From positions 1 to 41,510 of the forward strand of contig JBMFWH010000008.1 of NCBI GenBank assembly GCA_049965455.1: DNA of 41,510 bases. The letters are read 5' to 3'. The position numbers were made by a program, and so were the translations under genes. The notes under the pieces were generated by a model that searched no databases, was not told the DNA's origin, and saw only the letters and a list, made by a program, of their open reading frames with translations. Of this stretch, positions 1 to 7,930 are shown piece by piece. Numbering within the stretch: the stretch's first letter is position 1; each line of letters opens with the position of its first letter. The stretch comes from JAVRLB01 sp049965455. GTDB lineage: Archaea > Thermoplasmatota > Thermoplasmata > Thermoplasmatales > ARK-15.

Positions 1-270
1 CTTGTTCAGACTGCAAGGGATACTGCATCTGAAGCATTGAAAGCAACAGAACTTGAGAAGAAAATAAAAAGGAAATCCCTCACAATAAGATATGATAACA
101 GGCATGGCTCAGTATTCAAATGCAATAATTGCGGATATGAACTAAATGCGGATTTGAACGCCTCAAGGAACATCGAATTACTCGGTACATCTGAGTACTT
201 CAGGCTGTTGTCAGTCAGCCAATCGTTGCGGTTCAATGAAACTCCAGTCATAGGTGGATGGGGAGCCTAG
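1..270 (+). pseudogene. internally deleted IS605-family tnpB (5' end outside window)
   Basis: The frame opens at base 1 and matches residues 63-95 of the intact TnpB at 7931-9070, then jumps to residue 317 onward. The junction is the 8-bp word ataacagg (95-102), which occurs twice in the intact copy (8211-8218 and 8874-8881). Exactly 663 bp (221 codons) are missing, so the frame is kept. The lost part holds RuvC-I (Asp172), RuvC-II (Glu251) and the first zinc-finger CxxC; the second CxxC and the RuvC-III DLNASRN motif remain. A CAG-to-TAG change makes it stop ten residues before the intact copy would. It cannot be an active nuclease. The upstream part is not visible, so the state of its N-terminus is unknown. 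Confidence 0.9.
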
Positions 271-308
271 CAACAAGCTCCGAAGCTTTAGCTAGGAGTA
301 GTTGACTT
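95..308 (+). repeat. shared 3' block and right end of the TnpB element, copy 1
   Basis: This 214-bp stretch aligns without gaps to 8874-9087. The similarity continues past the coding region and stops abruptly after the word gactt (304-308), which I take as the transposon right end. Just before it lies an imperfect hairpin with a TTTA loop between ctcc and ggag arms (about 278-297). In this family the 3' end of tnpB plus the right end encodes the guide (omega/re) RNA, so the block may still give a scaffold RNA even though the protein is dead; that is inference. Confidence 0.75.
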
Positions 309-431
309 TCTGATAGATTCTATCCAGAATTCCTCCTGCATAAGGTGGGGGATGAAAGTGAACGAAAACTTAATATAATGCATTTGATATTGTATTTTTG
401 GCTGCTGGTAGACATAAGCGAAAGTGGCTGA

Positions 432-575
432 ATAGCAGATTGCTCAATGCAAACAGGTATCCGTAAAGTCAGCTCAGTATTGAGTATAAAGTACCTTCAT
501 ACCGAGGGAAATTCAAGCCCATGGAGATTTCGTCAGAAACGTTTGAAGTGGGAAGCCCCTTGTGGAAGATGGTAG
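432..575 (+). pseudogene. possible relic of a second tnpB 3' end
   Basis: A 47-codon frame opens after a TGA at 429-431 and closes with TAG at 573-575. Its last residues include KWEAPC, which resembles the K/Q-x-EAP tails common at TnpB C-termini, and the DNA there (ggaagcccc) resembles the gaagccccN right-end stem of IS605-family elements. No zinc finger or RuvC-III motif is left upstream, and it is not a copy of the TnpB at 7931. The call rests on pattern resemblance only and could be chance. Confidence 0.2.
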
Positions 576-741
576 AGAAAAATCACATATTGATAGATCT
601 TTAATCGTTATATGCAATCTATAACTTTCGGCTGTTAAGGAGATAGATATAAGAGTTTGGAAGGACCAAATATGCATATAAGAATGATTAAAATCACAAC
701 GGTTTCACATTAATATCTATCCTCTTAAAAAATGTGATGTG

Positions 742-782
742 ATAAAATATACAATTTGACCCAGAAAAAATATTAAGGTGAT
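742..782 (+). promoter_or_regulatory. promoter and Shine-Dalgarno of the Rieske-cytochrome b operon
   Basis: A TATA-like ataaaatatac (742-752) is followed by aaggtgat (775-782), 7 nt before the ATG at 790. The spacing gives a short leader that carries the Shine-Dalgarno. Confidence 0.5.
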
Positions 783-789
783 TTGAAGA

Positions 790-1422
790 ATGAGCAATGA
801 TAAAGTTGACGAATCGCGTAGAAAGTTTTTAAAAATTGTGGGTATTGGATCTGTTGTGGTAGCTGCGGGCGGTTTTTCACCGGCACTATCCTATTTAATT
901 GCCCCCTCTGTCGGTCTTACCTCTTTTCCTACCTTGACACTGGTAGATACCAGTGGTAACCCAATTAAAGCAAGTGCTATCCCTGTAAATAATCCAATAA
1001 TAACACTTTTTAATTATCCGCTATTAAATGAGCCAAACTTTCTCCTGAATTTAGGAAAAAGTGTGCCTAATGGAGTGGGCCCAAATGATAATATCGTCGC
1101 GTATAGCGCAATATGCCAGCATTTGGGGTGCGTTCCGCCAAGCATAAAATTTTATCCTCCAGGATCTCCCAACATTATGGGTTATAATACTTATATTATG
1201 TGCAGTTGTCATGGAAGCACTTACAATCCTGCAGACGGCGCTAAAATTATTAGAGGCCCTACAGTGCATCCATTGCCCACTTGTATATTATCCTATAATT
1301 CAGTTACTGACACACTGCAGGCTACAAAGATGAGCGGACCGGTCATATATGGGCATCAGGATGACTTGACTGGAGGATCTCCACCGACTGACCAGAATAC
1401 TATTGTGACTACAATGGGCTGA
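790..1422 (+). CDS. Rieske [2Fe-2S] protein of a bc-type complex (SoxL/SoxF-like)
   Basis: A 210-residue electron carrier of a quinol-oxidising cytochrome bc-type complex, acting on the outer face of the membrane. The N-terminus has a twin-arginine motif (RRKFLK, residues 10-15) and one hydrophobic segment, so it is probably Tat-exported and stays anchored. Box I is CQHLGC (C109, H111, C114) and box II is CSCHGS (C138, C140, H141): C109/H111/C138/H141 would bind the cluster and C114-C140 form the disulfide, as in high-potential bc1 Rieske proteins. The start is fixed by aaggtgat upstream. It heads an operon with cytochrome b, and tatA/tatC lie 2.4 kb downstream on the other strand. Sulfolobales SoxL and Thermoplasmata homologues are the nearest family; the exact subfamily is not resolved. 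Confidence 0.93.
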   Translation: MSNDKVDESRRKFLKIVGIGSVVVAAGGFSPALSYLIAPSVGLTSFPTLTLVDTSGNPIKASAIPVNNPIITLFNYPLLNEPNFLLNLGKSVPNGVGPNDNIVAYSAICQHLGCVPPSIKFYPPGSPNIMGYNTYIMCSCHGSTYNPADGAKIIRGPTVHPLPTCILSYNSVTDTLQATKMSGPVIYGHQDDLTGGSPPTDQNTIVTTMG

Positions 1423-1444
1423 TTTTAAAAATGGTGATATGCAA

Positions 1445-2647
1445 ATGAAGATTATTGATAGAGTTTGGAATTGGCTGGACACGAGAGGTCATATATCTGA
1501 TATACCATTAAAAGGTATGCCTGATTACTCCCTTAATATCAGCTACTGGATAGGAGCGCTGGTTGCAGCAGCTTTCTTTTATCTGGCTATAACGGGAATG
1601 CTTTTGCTGATGTATTATACCCCTTATTACTATGTAAGTTCAAGTGGCGCTGTAAATAACCTGGCTTGGACATCGTCCAATAATATATTGACAAAAGTAG
1701 CATTTGGAAATCTATTATTAACTTCGCATCAATACATGGCTTATGCCATGATATTTTTGATGTTTGTACACTTTTTCAGAAACTATTATCTTGGGGACTA
1801 TAAAAAACCACGCGAACTCACATGGATCGTGGGTATGCTCATGGCAGTAATTACTATTTTGATGGGGTTCACGGGTTATTTTTTGCCATATACAGAGATA
1901 TCCAAGGATGCAACTGACGTGGGGATAGGAATGGCCGGTATTATACCTTATATCGGCAACACTTTATCTTCAATACTGTCTGGCAATGGGACTATAAGTT
2001 CAGAGCTTTCTAGGTTCCTCGCTTTTCATGTTTTGGTTTTGCCTGCCATATTGTTACTTTTGTTCGGATTACATTTTTATCTTTATGAGAAAAATGAGGC
2101 TGCGCCGCCATTGTCTAGCGAATTGAAAGGTGAAAAGACAGAGCACAAAAAAATTGCATGGTTTCCGGTGTTTCTAGCGTATTCGCTGGGCACTGCTTTG
2201 TTGTTGTACGGTGCCGTATTAATCTGGTCGGCACTGGAGCCTCTAACGCTGCCACCACCTGTAGGGTCGGGCATATCTATAGTTCCAATGCCAGAATGGT
2301 ACCTTGCGGCATTCTTTAAAATAGTAGATTTTCAGTATATAAGCACGAATATCGTGTATATTTTAATAATAATAATATTGTTCTTGATCATGGTGCCGTT
2401 TTTAGACAGATCTCCCAGCAGGCATCCAAGGGACAGGCCATTGTTCATTGCTATTGTTACCACGTTTATGCAGTATATGATATTGTTTACGATCTGGGCG
2501 TATTTACAGCCTGGCGTGGGAGTGCCAGCAACAATATGGGTTCCGATAAGCGTGGGTATTGGAGCTTATGATATTCTGATAGTTTATCTTTTTTATTATA
2601 GATATCGGAAAAAGAGCGTTTTAAAGATTGCAGGAGGTAGATACTAA
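1445..2647 (+). CDS. cytochrome b of a bc/b6f-like quinol oxidoreductase
   Basis: A 400-residue polytopic di-haem protein that oxidises quinol together with the Rieske protein. Haem-ligand pairs are visible in two helices: H95-x13-H109 and H195-x14-H210. The x14 spacing in the second helix is the b6/Firmicutes-like arrangement. The Qo-site motif PEWY is at 283-286. N-terminal cytochrome b and the subunit-IV-like part are in one chain. An in-frame ATG at 1439 sits directly on the ribosome site ggtgat (1433-1438), so I prefer the ATG at 1445 with a 6-nt spacing. The gene starts about 20 nt after the Rieske stop and overlaps the next gene by one base, so all are probably co-transcribed. SoxN/SoxG-type proteins of acidophilic archaea are the likely relatives. 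Confidence 0.93.
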   Translation: MKIIDRVWNWLDTRGHISDIPLKGMPDYSLNISYWIGALVAAAFFYLAITGMLLLMYYTPYYYVSSSGAVNNLAWTSSNNILTKVAFGNLLLTSHQYMAYAMIFLMFVHFFRNYYLGDYKKPRELTWIVGMLMAVITILMGFTGYFLPYTEISKDATDVGIGMAGIIPYIGNTLSSILSGNGTISSELSRFLAFHVLVLPAILLLLFGLHFYLYEKNEAAPPLSSELKGEKTEHKKIAWFPVFLAYSLGTALLLYGAVLIWSALEPLTLPPPVGSGISIVPMPEWYLAAFFKIVDFQYISTNIVYILIIIILFLIMVPFLDRSPSRHPRDRPLFIAIVTTFMQYMILFTIWAYLQPGVGVPATIWVPISVGIGAYDILIVYLFYYRYRKKSVLKIAGGRY

Positions 2648-2892
2648 TGAAAAGACATCCAGCTTTAATTTTATTTTTATTCTTTACTTTCCTGGTCCTT
2701 TTAGATACCGTCTTTATTGGCGAGATTTTTAATTTTTCGACAATTTTCGCGGCGGGGCTTGATCTTATTTACTTGATCGGAATTGTCGTATTGTCTGTTT
2801 TTACAGTATTTACTACCTATCTACTCTTTGAATTTATTAAAAAGGTTGAAATGCTGAGAAGAACAATTAAGGAAGGAGGTATCAAACAATGA
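2647..2892 (+). CDS. small two-helix membrane protein in the Rieske-cytochrome b operon
   Basis: An 81-residue protein with two hydrophobic segments (about residues 6-28 and 36-65) and a short charged C-terminus. I do not recognise the family. Its ATG overlaps the cytochrome b stop codon (taATG) and its own stop overlaps the next ATG, so it is translationally coupled to cytochrome b. The context suggests a small accessory subunit of the quinol oxidoreductase, which is inference from position. It has no cysteine or paired histidines suggesting its own cofactor. Confidence 0.75.
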   Translation: MKRHPALILFLFFTFLVLLDTVFIGEIFNFSTIFAAGLDLIYLIGIVVLSVFTVFTTYLLFEFIKKVEMLRRTIKEGGIKQ

Positions 2893-3086
2893 CACTTTCT
2901 GAAAAAACAACAAAAAGAATTATGATCATAGCTTCATTGGTATTGATAATACAGATTATCATTGTTGGTGTTATATATTACGCTTTTTCCAGATCTGACT
3001 ATAGCGCATTTGGAATTGCGCTGGGCCTGGAATTTATATTGACCGCAGAAAACCTGTTTCTATTCTCATTTTTCGGTAAAAGGTAA
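2889..3086 (+). CDS. small two-helix membrane protein, second of the pair
   Basis: A 65-residue protein with two predicted membrane helices (about residues 10-32 and 38-60), ending in a short basic tail. The start is an ATGA overlap with the preceding gene, preceded by a strong ggaggt. No family recognised. It belongs to the Rieske-cytochrome b transcription unit and is probably a small subunit or assembly factor; no motif proves this. Confidence 0.7.
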   Translation: MTLSEKTTKRIMIIASLVLIIQIIIVGVIYYAFSRSDYSAFGIALGLEFILTAENLFLFSFFGKR

Positions 3087-3091
3087 AAACC

Positions 3092-3817
3092 ATGTACAAA
3101 GAGTTTAAAAAGCTGCAATTCTGGGCAGAAGATAGGATTGGGATTATGGCACTGGACAACGGTACTAATAACGATTTGGATATTGAGCTCTTGTCAGAGA
3201 TATTGAGCGCTTTGAGCGTCGGAATCACAGATCCAGAAATAGAATTCATAGTGATGACTGGAACTAAGAATACATTTTCCATGGGCCTAAATTTTTGTGA
3301 AAAGAACTTTGAGAACCGTGAAGAGATACAGACAATATTGAATATAGGGCATAGCATTGCAGCAACGTTGCTTTCCACTCCGAAACTGGTGGTCTCTATA
3401 TTAAACGGCACTGCTGTTGATGCGGGATTTGAGCTGGTTTTGCTATCTGATATTATATTAAGCAAGGAAAATGTGAAAGTGGGTTTTCCAGGGTTGTGGT
3501 TTGATTTGCCGCATATAATCGGTACGCCAGCCCTGTTTTCTTCAATTTATGGGAGAAACAAGTATTATAAAATGATATGTGAGCAATCGTTCTTGGCTGA
3601 AAGCATAGATGTGGTAAACAAAATTTTGCCCGCAGATACTCTTATGAAAAGTGCGAAAGAGTATATTGCACACTTGCCATATTTTCAGAACAGGTTCAAA
3701 AAAGAGGTTTTTAGCCTTTACAGGCCTTATCTGGATTTTGAAAGATATGACTTGATTGCCATAAATAGCAGACCTAAAATCAAGGAGCTAAGAGACAAAC
3801 TGTCAAAATCATTGTGA
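3092..3817 (+). CDS. crotonase-fold (enoyl-CoA hydratase/isomerase-like) protein
   Basis: A 241-residue protein with the core of the crotonase superfamily: an oxyanion-hole-like segment FSMGLNF near residue 65 and LNGTAVDAGFELVLLSDI near 110, followed by GFPGLWFDLP. Family members act on acyl-CoA thioesters. It is somewhat shorter than typical hydratases (about 255-260), and the usual GGG of the second oxyanion turn is DAGF here, so catalytic competence and substrate are uncertain. It follows the small membrane protein gene by 5 nt, with aaaggt before the ATG, so it looks like the last gene of the respiratory operon, an odd place for a crotonase. The 3' end converges on tatC. Confidence 0.75.
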   Translation: MYKEFKKLQFWAEDRIGIMALDNGTNNDLDIELLSEILSALSVGITDPEIEFIVMTGTKNTFSMGLNFCEKNFENREEIQTILNIGHSIAATLLSTPKLVVSILNGTAVDAGFELVLLSDIILSKENVKVGFPGLWFDLPHIIGTPALFSSIYGRNKYYKMICEQSFLAESIDVVNKILPADTLMKSAKEYIAHLPYFQNRFKKEVFSLYRPYLDFERYDLIAINSRPKIKELRDKLSKSL

Positions 3818-3827
3818 GTGCTAGTGC

Positions 3828-4607
3828 CTATTTTTTATATACAATCCTTGATATCAAAGCTCCTGCAATATAGAGCCCGGACAGGATCAGGCCGATCATG
3901 GACTCAATTATCCCACCCGTTGCTCCTGGAGAAACCAGCAAGGCTATAAAAAAAGAAACAACTACTGCATATTTCCAGTTTTTAAGCCATGTTTGAGGGC
4001 TTACCAATCCTATGTATGACAAAAACACAATTATGACAGGCATCTCGAATGAGAGGCCGGTAAGAATTATAATTTTTACTACTAACGTGAAAAACCCAAG
4101 CACGCTCATTGTAGGTATGACATTTAGATCTGATGCAAAAATCAATACCACTCTGAACAACAGAGGCAAAATAATGTAGTATGCAAATGAAGCACCCAGC
4201 AAAAACAGAAGTATCGAAGGCAGGATGATGTATAATATTGCCTTTTTTTCTTTTTTGTACATGGCCGGAGACAGATATCTAATAGTGAAATACAAGATAA
4301 ATGGAACTGAGAATATTAAAGCCAGAGCAAGCCCGGAGTAGATGTCAACAAATATCAGATCAAAGGGATTAATATTGATCAAGATCAGACCATGAGACAG
4401 AGTGGTATTTTTAATATACAGAAAAAATGAAATAGAAAAACTGTGGAAGAAATCGGGGTATGGGTAGTAGATATTTACATTGTTGAACTTGTATATTCTG
4501 TAGGTAAAAAAAAGTATAAATACAAAAAATATCAAAAAAACTAATAAAATACGTTTTAAAAGAGATACTAAAACCTTATAGTTTTCAATAATTTCCTTGA
4601 ACTCCAT
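3828..4607 (-). CDS. tatC: Sec-independent protein translocase TatC
   Basis: A polytopic protein of about 259 residues that recognises twin-arginine signal peptides and exports folded proteins with TatA. Six membrane segments can be seen. The C-terminal half has the typical TatC run LSFEMPVIIVFLSYIGLVSP followed by the LLVSPGATGG region of the last helices. The N-terminal periplasmic loop is long and rather divergent. An in-frame TTG at 4616 is possible, but the ATG at 4607 is preferred. It lies 25 nt downstream of tatA on the same strand, forming a minimal archaeal tatAC pair. The neighbouring Rieske protein with an RR motif is an obvious client. Confidence 0.9.
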   Translation of the reverse strand: MEFKEIIENYKVLVSLLKRILLVFLIFFVFILFFTYRIYKFNNVNIYYPYPDFFHSFSISFFLYIKNTTLSHGLILININPFDLIFVDIYSGLALALIFSVPFILYFTIRYLSPAMYKKEKKAILYIILPSILLFLLGASFAYYIILPLLFRVVLIFASDLNVIPTMSVLGFFTLVVKIIILTGLSFEMPVIIVFLSYIGLVSPQTWLKNWKYAVVVSFFIALLVSPGATGGIIESMIGLILSGLYIAGALISRIVYKK

Positions 4608-4632
4608 GAAACTCAACTAATTTGAAAGCAGT

Positions 4633-4836
4633 CTATTTTTTGGTTTGTGTCTCGTTATCTTTGTTTTTAGATTCTATGCTTTTTTTGATCTCTTCTTCAA
4701 CTTCCATCTGACCACGTTTAAATTCACCCATGGCTCTTCCTAACGATTTTGCGAACTCTGGTATCTTTTTTGCGCCGCCGAACAGTACCAGTATTACTAC
4801 AATCAAAATCAGCCAATCCATTATATTTCCTATCAT
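4633..4836 (-). CDS. tatA: Sec-independent translocase subunit TatA
   Basis: A small protein with one N-terminal membrane helix (about residues 6-20), the FGGAKKIPEFAKSLGRAMGE hinge and amphipathic helix, and a charged C-terminal tail, as in TatA/E. TatA oligomers form the transport element of the Tat pathway. A longer reading from a GTG at 4851 exists, but aaggtaa (4842-4848 on this strand) lies 5 nt before the ATG at 4836, and a short N-terminus before the helix is normal, so I chose 4836. Precedes tatC. Confidence 0.92.
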   Translation of the reverse strand: MIGNIMDWLILIVVILVLFGGAKKIPEFAKSLGRAMGEFKRGQMEVEEEIKKSIESKNKDNETQTKK

Positions 4837-5154
4837 TCTACTTACCTTCACATTACCAATTTAATTAAAATATTTAAGATTTGCGCATGCAATCTCTAAA
4901 GATTTTTATTTTAAATTTACCGTGGCAATTTCCATGCGTTAGCTGGCGTATCATTCAAGGCTCATCAGATCCCATTTTATCTTCCAAGATAAACCTATTT
5001 CTGCTGTTAATTATGTGAATTGCCTCTCCTATAAGTACACCTGAAGTTAAGCTCCTGCAGAAACTCAAAAAGATCTATATTGGCTATGAAGGATTATTTT
5101 TTAAAAAGTAATTATTGAAAAATTATATTAAATAAATAGTATTTGCTATACTTG
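4837..5154. other. divergent intergenic region between tatA and the MFS gene
   Basis: No gene is seen. On the minus side an AT-rich box (about 4863-4880) could be the tatA promoter. On the plus side aattatatta (5121-5130) lies about 29 nt before the ATG at 5155, suggesting a leaderless MFS transcript. Nothing else recognisable. Confidence 0.5.
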
Positions 5155-6522
5155 ATGAACCATAAAGAGAAGCAAATACTCCTCATATTAAGTTTTACTT
5201 CGTTTTTGATCATGTATACAGAAGCTATGATGATTCCAGCGCTGCCACAGATCCTCTCAGAACTCAATTATTCAATTAGCTCGTCCAGTTTAGCATGGAT
5301 AATCACTTCGTATCTGTTAGTGGCAGCTACTACCATGGCACTGTTAGCTAAGCTGAGCGAAAGATACGGTAGAAAAAATATATTGCTACTCTCGGTGATG
5401 ATTTATTTAATCTCTGTCTCTTTAAGCGGATTCCAGGTTTTTTATACTAATCTGATAATATTGAGAGGCATTCAGGGGATTGGTGCCGGGGTATTTCCCA
5501 TCTCTTATTCTATTATCTCAGAGCAGTTTGATAAAACTAATGTCGGCTTGGCTCAGGGTGTTTTAAGCTCTATGTTCGCGCTGGGCGCGAGTATTGGAAT
5601 AATTGGTGGCGCGATGATCGATTATCTATCAAACTGGCAGTGGTCTTATCATACTATTGTTCCTTTTGTGATACTGGACTTAGCCTTTATTTTACTGTAT
5701 ATTCCAAAAGATTACAATGACAAAAATGTTAAAATTGATCTCCCCGGGATAGTGGCTTTGGGCCTTGCATTGTTCTTTTTTGTATATTCTCTAACTCTCC
5801 CGTTCAGTTCTGCACAGTGGTACATGATACTTTCTTTCGTCATGTTCGTATTTTTCATAATGATAGAATGGGTGTCTGCGAACCCGATAGTCAAACTGGA
5901 TATTCTTAAAAGCAGAGAGGTAATGATCGCAAACATTGCGGCTTTTTTTATAGGCGTTACGCAGTTTGAGTTTTATCAGCCGATTATATTGAAACTTACT
6001 AACCCTGGTAGCTATGGCTTTAACCTAAACTATGTTCAGGCAGGGCTTATAATATTGCCTTATTCCTTGATTATGCTTGTTGTATCACCTGTCGTGGGAT
6101 TAAATCTTAATAAAGTCAGAAAACGGTTTTTTTTAATTCTTGGCTCAATGCTCATATTTGCTGGATATACAATGCTTGGATTTTTCAATAATAACATTAT
6201 ATTAATAATAGTTTGGGAGCTTTTCATCTCATCAGGGCTGGCAATAGACCTGGTATCTTCAATAAATCTTCTTACAACCTCTGTTTCTAAGGAGATAATG
6301 CCTTCGGCGACCGGTATAAACATGATTGCTAGGACTGCCGGGGGAGTTGTTGGAGGCACAATATCTGGATATATACTTTCCAATTACATATATTATTATA
6401 ACTTTAATATCTATGCCCTGCCAATTATATTGCCTGACAGGATATCCTATTTTTTTGCTTTTAGTGGTGCTGCCATATTTGCGCTTCTTATTCTGATAGT
6501 CTCCTTATTTTCAAAAAAATAA
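5155..6522 (+). CDS. MFS multidrug-type exporter (14-helix DHA2/EmrB-like)
   Basis: A 455-residue major facilitator with about 14 hydrophobic segments. Motif A is recognisable after helix 2 (LAKLSERYGRKNILL) and motif B in RGIQGIGAG. Helix 5 carries the antiporter-type GASIGIIGGAMI. The length and layout fit the drug:proton antiporter DHA2 group. The substrate cannot be read from sequence. An in-frame TTG at 5143 is less likely than the ATG at 5155, which has a TATA-like box about 29 nt upstream and no Shine-Dalgarno. It stands alone, ending 11 nt from the convergent cytochrome gene. Confidence 0.85.
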   Translation: MNHKEKQILLILSFTSFLIMYTEAMMIPALPQILSELNYSISSSSLAWIITSYLLVAATTMALLAKLSERYGRKNILLLSVMIYLISVSLSGFQVFYTNLIILRGIQGIGAGVFPISYSIISEQFDKTNVGLAQGVLSSMFALGASIGIIGGAMIDYLSNWQWSYHTIVPFVILDLAFILLYIPKDYNDKNVKIDLPGIVALGLALFFFVYSLTLPFSSAQWYMILSFVMFVFFIMIEWVSANPIVKLDILKSREVMIANIAAFFIGVTQFEFYQPIILKLTNPGSYGFNLNYVQAGLIILPYSLIMLVVSPVVGLNLNKVRKRFFLILGSMLIFAGYTMLGFFNNNIILIIVWELFISSGLAIDLVSSINLLTTSVSKEIMPSATGINMIARTAGGVVGGTISGYILSNYIYYYNFNIYALPIILPDRISYFFAFSGAAIFALLILIVSLFSKK

Positions 6523-6533
6523 AATTAGAGTTT

Positions 6534-7673
6534 TTATTTTTTATCTGCTGGGTTTTTGTATATAAGTGCTATAATGGCGGTGCCAATAAGAATTACTATG
6601 ATGATCATTGCTATCAATATGGTTGTGATAGGTAATGCAAAGCTACTGCTGGAAGGCGTTGAGGCGGATATACTGAGCGTATAAAAGGATGGTGCTATGC
6701 TTTTCACAAACGCAGACTCGCCCTGATATCCTTGCCATATGGCAAATGCGACACTGTATGTTTTTCCCTGATTAAATTGAACCTCGTAGTTTGAGAGCTG
6801 CGAAGGGGTTGTAAAAGACCTTGCATATTCAACGGTCCAGTTACCATTTGAATAGTTTGCAGCGGTCCAGACAATGTAGGGAGCTATATTTACAGTTCCG
6901 GGCACTGGACTATACCAGCTTGCGAAGGTGTTACCTCCAATACCTACCTGGTAAAGGTTGGTTTGATTAGAGTACAGATTCAAAGCAAAACTGTGTGTTG
7001 GGGTAGTATTAGTTCCTGTCGCAGTGCTGTTTGCCCATAAATTCCAGGCAGGATCTTTTGAAGAGTTGTCTGTGGATCCAAATTCCCATTCCCAAATATT
7101 GGCTGCGCCAGTGGATAGAGAACCGCCGTTCGCACCGAGATTCATACAGTCGGAAGTTGCGCCAAGGCTCCACATAATTGCCATCCTATCTGGATAATAG
7201 TATGTAGCATTGTGAAAAAGCCCTACTAATGTTCCATTTTCAACTGCCTGCTGTTCTTGAGTCCTGTTAGGGTTGTATATATAATAGGTGCCATTACTGT
7301 TTTTTCCCTCAAGTATTGCAACAGTATTAAATCCAAATGCAGAAGATCCTAAATATGACGGATTGCTGTCTTGCCAAGTAATTAGCATGTATATTTCAGT
7401 ATTAGTATGCGCGGATTTCACACTGATCTGAGAGGTATGACCTCCGCCCGGCACAGATTCAATCAAAGAGATCGGAGTCCAAGGGATGTTTTTCCAGTAC
7501 GATTCCGTGCCTGGGGCAGTCCAGTTAGGTGTACCGGTGACACTGTACGATACTATCGAGTTAGAACTCTGGGCATTAACTATGTTCAAAACTCCAGTAA
7601 AACCAATTATAGCTACTATGGCAACAAAAATGGCTAACAATGCTTTCTTACCAAGTATTTTGGATTTGTCCAT
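6534..7673 (-). CDS. CbsA-like extracytoplasmic b-type cytochrome (ethylbenzene-dehydrogenase haem domain)
   Basis: A 379-residue protein with an N-terminal signal/anchor (basic MDKSKILGKK then hydrophobic to about residue 33, ending VNA), a large extracellular domain, and a C-terminal membrane helix (about 350-372) with a basic tail. The ectodomain resembles the haem-b binding gamma-subunit fold of ethylbenzene/DMSO-type dehydrogenases: ITWQDSNPS, the Trp-rich ANIWEWEFGS, and the C-terminal GKTYSVAFAIWQG. Sulfolobus cytochrome b558/566 subunit A (CbsA) has this architecture, and the dozen or so N-x-S/T sites fit its known heavy glycosylation. A CbsB-like partner is not seen next to it. A TATA box at 7695-7704 indicates a leaderless transcript. 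The specific CbsA name is by resemblance. Confidence 0.7.
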   Translation of the reverse strand: MDKSKILGKKALLAIFVAIVAIIGFTGVLNIVNAQSSNSIVSYSVTGTPNWTAPGTESYWKNIPWTPISLIESVPGGGHTSQISVKSAHTNTEIYMLITWQDSNPSYLGSSAFGFNTVAILEGKNSNGTYYIYNPNRTQEQQAVENGTLVGLFHNATYYYPDRMAIMWSLGATSDCMNLGANGGSLSTGAANIWEWEFGSTDNSSKDPAWNLWANSTATGTNTTPTHSFALNLYSNQTNLYQVGIGGNTFASWYSPVPGTVNIAPYIVWTAANYSNGNWTVEYARSFTTPSQLSNYEVQFNQGKTYSVAFAIWQGYQGESAFVKSIAPSFYTLSISASTPSSSSFALPITTILIAMIIIVILIGTAIIALIYKNPADKK

Positions 7674-7694
7674 GGTTAGATTAAACTGGTTCTG

Positions 7695-7704
7695 CTATTT
7701 ATAG
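7695..7704 (-). promoter_or_regulatory. TATA box of the CbsA-like gene
   Basis: The palindromic-looking ctataaatag (minus strand) lies about 22-31 nt before the ATG at 7673, the spacing for a leaderless archaeal transcript. Confidence 0.5.
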
Positions 7705-7834
7705 ATTATTATTTTTCATTGCTGGAATTTGTGTGACTTAATATTCTCAATTATCTTTTCATTTTAGCCATCTAAATAAAGATGAGTATTTATGTGTGGA
7801 AAGACACAAAAATTTATAGGAAATTTAGGAGTTT

Positions 7835-7887
7835 GAGGGAAGCTGTAAAACTCCGACCTTTAGGGAGGAGATACACGGACTTCCCTC
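7835..7887 (+). repeat. nested hairpin at the left side of the TnpB element
   Basis: Perfect 8-bp arms gagggaag (7835-7842) and cttccctc (7880-7887) enclose a second hairpin, ctccgacctttagggaggag (7851-7870), with ctcc/ggag and cct/agg pairs around the loop. The inner hairpin and the following ...cggactt strongly resemble the right-end hairpin at 9057-9087. It is either the element's left end or the right end of an older element. Confidence 0.6.
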
Positions 7888-7930
7888 AATGAAAAAATTT
7901 TAATAATAATTTTTGCTATACTAATAAATA

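Larger units (their letters stand above)
309..789. other. intergenic stretch with possible IS debris and the Rieske promoter
   Basis: No convincing complete gene is seen. The central part (about 432-575) may be the tail of another tnpB, listed separately. The last 50 bases hold the promoter and Shine-Dalgarno of the Rieske gene. The remainder is AT-rich without a clear repeat. Confidence 0.5.
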
